64,000 bases of DNA from Planctomycetaceae bacterium (lineage in GTDB: Bacteria; Planctomycetota; Planctomycetia; Planctomycetales; Planctomycetaceae), in assembly GCA_002724315.1 (NCBI GenBank), contig PBOJ01000131.1:1-64000 (forward strand), given 5' to 3'. Positions within the stretch are counted from its first letter, which is position 1; the number at the start of each line of letters is the position of its first letter. The position numbers and the translations under genes are program-made. Below, piece by piece: positions 62,967-64,000 of this stretch. The notes under the pieces were generated by a model. That model was not told the DNA's origin. It saw nothing but the letters and a program-made list of their open reading frames with translations, and did not search any database.

Positions 62967-64000
62967 ATGTTGGTGATTCTCGGTTTGGCTGCCGGTGTGC
63001 TTGCGCTGGCTTTCACCTTGGGACAGATCCAGGGCCGCAATCCGGCCTTTTGCGCCGGGGCTGTGGGTTGGGGGTTCTCGGTGGTGCTTGCCGGGGGATC
63101 CTGCGGGTTGGTGGCGACCGGCCTGATGCAGGACGCTTCGGCGTTGCAGGGTGAACGGGATGCCGTGAAGGCGATCGAGAAGGAACTGGCCGCCAAGAAG
63201 GGGGCCGTGCCGGCCGGAGCGGCCGTGCCGGGGACGCCGAAGCCGGGTGGTCGTACCGCAGTCGTTTCTACCAAGGGCGGCGGCCGCAAGGGCAGCAAAA
63301 AAGGCGGGAGAAAAGGTGGCAAGAAGGGCAGCAAGAAGGGCGGCAAGAAGGGCGGTTGGGGCCGACGCAGTCGTGGGCCGGTCGTGCCGATGACGCCCGA
63401 GCGTGAAGCGCGGATTGCCGCATTGCGGAAGATGGGAGCGAGGTTCCAGGCTCGCGGCGGCCAGGTGGTGCGGTTGCAACTGGCTGGCCCGGAGATCACC
63501 GACAAGCATCTTGAATTGGTCGATGGCCTGTCCGACACCAGTGCGTTCCACCTGCACGCTCCCAAGGTGTCCGCAACGGCGATGGCTCCTCTGGCGACGA
63601 TGACCGGTCTCACCGAACTCGACATGACCGGGACTCCTCTCAATGACGAGTCCCTGGTGCACCTCTCGGGAATGACCAAGCTCGCCGAACTGAAGCTCGC
63701 CGACCAGGCAATCACCGACAAGTCGGCGATCGTCCTGGCCAAGTTGACCGCCCTGAAGACGCTCGATCTGACCAACACGAAACTGACGGACAAAGGGGTT
63801 GCGCGTCTGGCCGGCCTCAAGTCGTTGACAAGGCTGGTGCTCAGCGGGACCCAGGTTGGAGATGACGGCATCGGCGCGCTGGTCGGAATCACCGGGCTGA
63901 AGCAACTGGAGATCTCTCACACCCAGGTGACTGATGCCGTGGTCGACCACCTGTTGAAGTTCCGCAATGCCGAGTTGTTCTGGCTGACCCGGGGAGCAGA
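62967..64000 (+). CDS. Leucine-rich-repeat membrane protein, 3'-truncated by the window edge
   Basis: The visible 344 residues start MLVILGLAAGVLALAFTLG, with a second helix near 30-50 (GAVGWGFSVVLAGGSCGLVATG), so the N-terminus is membrane embedded. A Gly/Lys-rich stretch (about 103-130) follows and then leucine-rich repeats from about 165 on (LTELDMTGTPLNDESLVHL, LKTLDLTNTKLTDKGVARL, LTRLVLSGTQVGDDGIGAL). A GAGGAG ribosome-binding site precedes the ATG. The repeats match those of the LRR protein at 56583-57485, so the two are probably paralogues with different N-termini. The end lies outside the window. Confidence 0.8.
   Translation, partial: MLVILGLAAGVLALAFTLGQIQGRNPAFCAGAVGWGFSVVLAGGSCGLVATGLMQDASALQGERDAVKAIEKELAAKKGAVPAGAAVPGTPKPGGRTAVVSTKGGGRKGSKKGGRKGGKKGSKKGGKKGGWGRRSRGPVVPMTPEREARIAALRKMGARFQARGGQVVRLQLAGPEITDKHLELVDGLSDTSAFHLHAPKVSATAMAPLATMTGLTELDMTGTPLNDESLVHLSGMTKLAELKLADQAITDKSAIVLAKLTALKTLDLTNTKLTDKGVARLAGLKSLTRLVLSGTQVGDDGIGALVGITGLKQLEISHTQVTDAVVDHLLKFRNAELFWLTRGA
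63273..63356 (+). repeat. Period-12 Gly-x-Lys-Lys coding repeat
   Basis: Inside the second LRR gene, seven or so units of GGC-x-AAG-AAG encode GSKKGGRKGGKK-type sequence. At DNA level the unit AAGAAGGGCGGC recurs in near-perfect tandem. It codes for a strongly basic, flexible linker between the membrane part and the LRR domain. Confidence 0.8.

Overview
The window is high-GC bacterial chromosome, most likely from a member of the Planctomycetota. The pointers are a DUF1549/DUF1553 protein with its CTQCHNHPF motif, a planctomycete-type cytochrome c/WD40 protein, several PQQ-type beta-propeller proteins, leucine-rich-repeat membrane proteins, a secreted thioredoxin with a YHS-like tail, and a DUF6513/dihydropteroate-synthase-like gene of the kind found in tetrahydromethanopterin-dependent C1 metabolism. 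Genes are short operons or singletons on both strands, packed closely and often overlapping tail to tail. I see no rRNA or tRNA gene, CRISPR array, insertion sequence or prophage.

Layout. 1-4.4 kb: end of a giant PQQ-propeller protein. 4.5-8.6 kb: a three-subunit molybdenum hydroxylase (FAD, 2Fe-2S and molybdopterin subunits) followed by a MoaD/ThiS-like sulfur carrier. 8.6-14.4 kb: a single-domain response regulator and core metabolism (purA, sucC, sucD, ndk, carA). 14.6-20.5 kb: an ArsR-type regulator, a gene-free stretch of about 680 bases with inverted repeats and hairpins, and then a five-gene pterin/p-aminobenzoate operon. 20.7-25.6 kb: a secreted thioredoxin/YHS protein and a very large secreted protein made of three amidohydrolase modules. 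25.8-27.7 kb: rho with a strong promoter and a long leader. 27.7-33.0 kb: an ECF sigma/anti-sigma pair, a small lipoprotein with a clear terminator, menC-like and an orphan Hsp70.

33.2-44.5 kb: a secreted STN-repeat protein, the DUF1549 protein, a PfkB sugar kinase with gnd, a methyltransferase, a second PQQ protein and two sodium-coupled transporters. 44.7-51.1 kb: RidA, a cytochrome c/WD40 fusion, a 29-residue basic protein missed by length cut-offs, an aldo-keto reductase and an eight-haem cytochrome. 51.1-56.2 kb: trmL-ileS and purine nucleoside phosphorylase. 56.5-64 kb: an LRR protein, a sulfite-oxidase-like Tat enzyme with a rhomboid-like membrane protein, a 16-residue-repeat protein, a FabG-like reductase, a membrane-anchored glutamate-synthase-like flavoprotein and the start of a second LRR protein.

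The best candidates for something unusual are: the pterin operon, whose first gene is a pteridine-reductase-like SDR with the catalytic Tyr changed to Phe and whose leader looks structured; the triple amidohydrolase with only its central module carrying a metal-site HxH; the isoleucyl-tRNA-synthetase-like enzyme with aberrant HIGH and KMSKS motifs; and the tiny basic protein at 47.7 kb. Functions are read from sequence motifs and memory of protein families. No database search was run.
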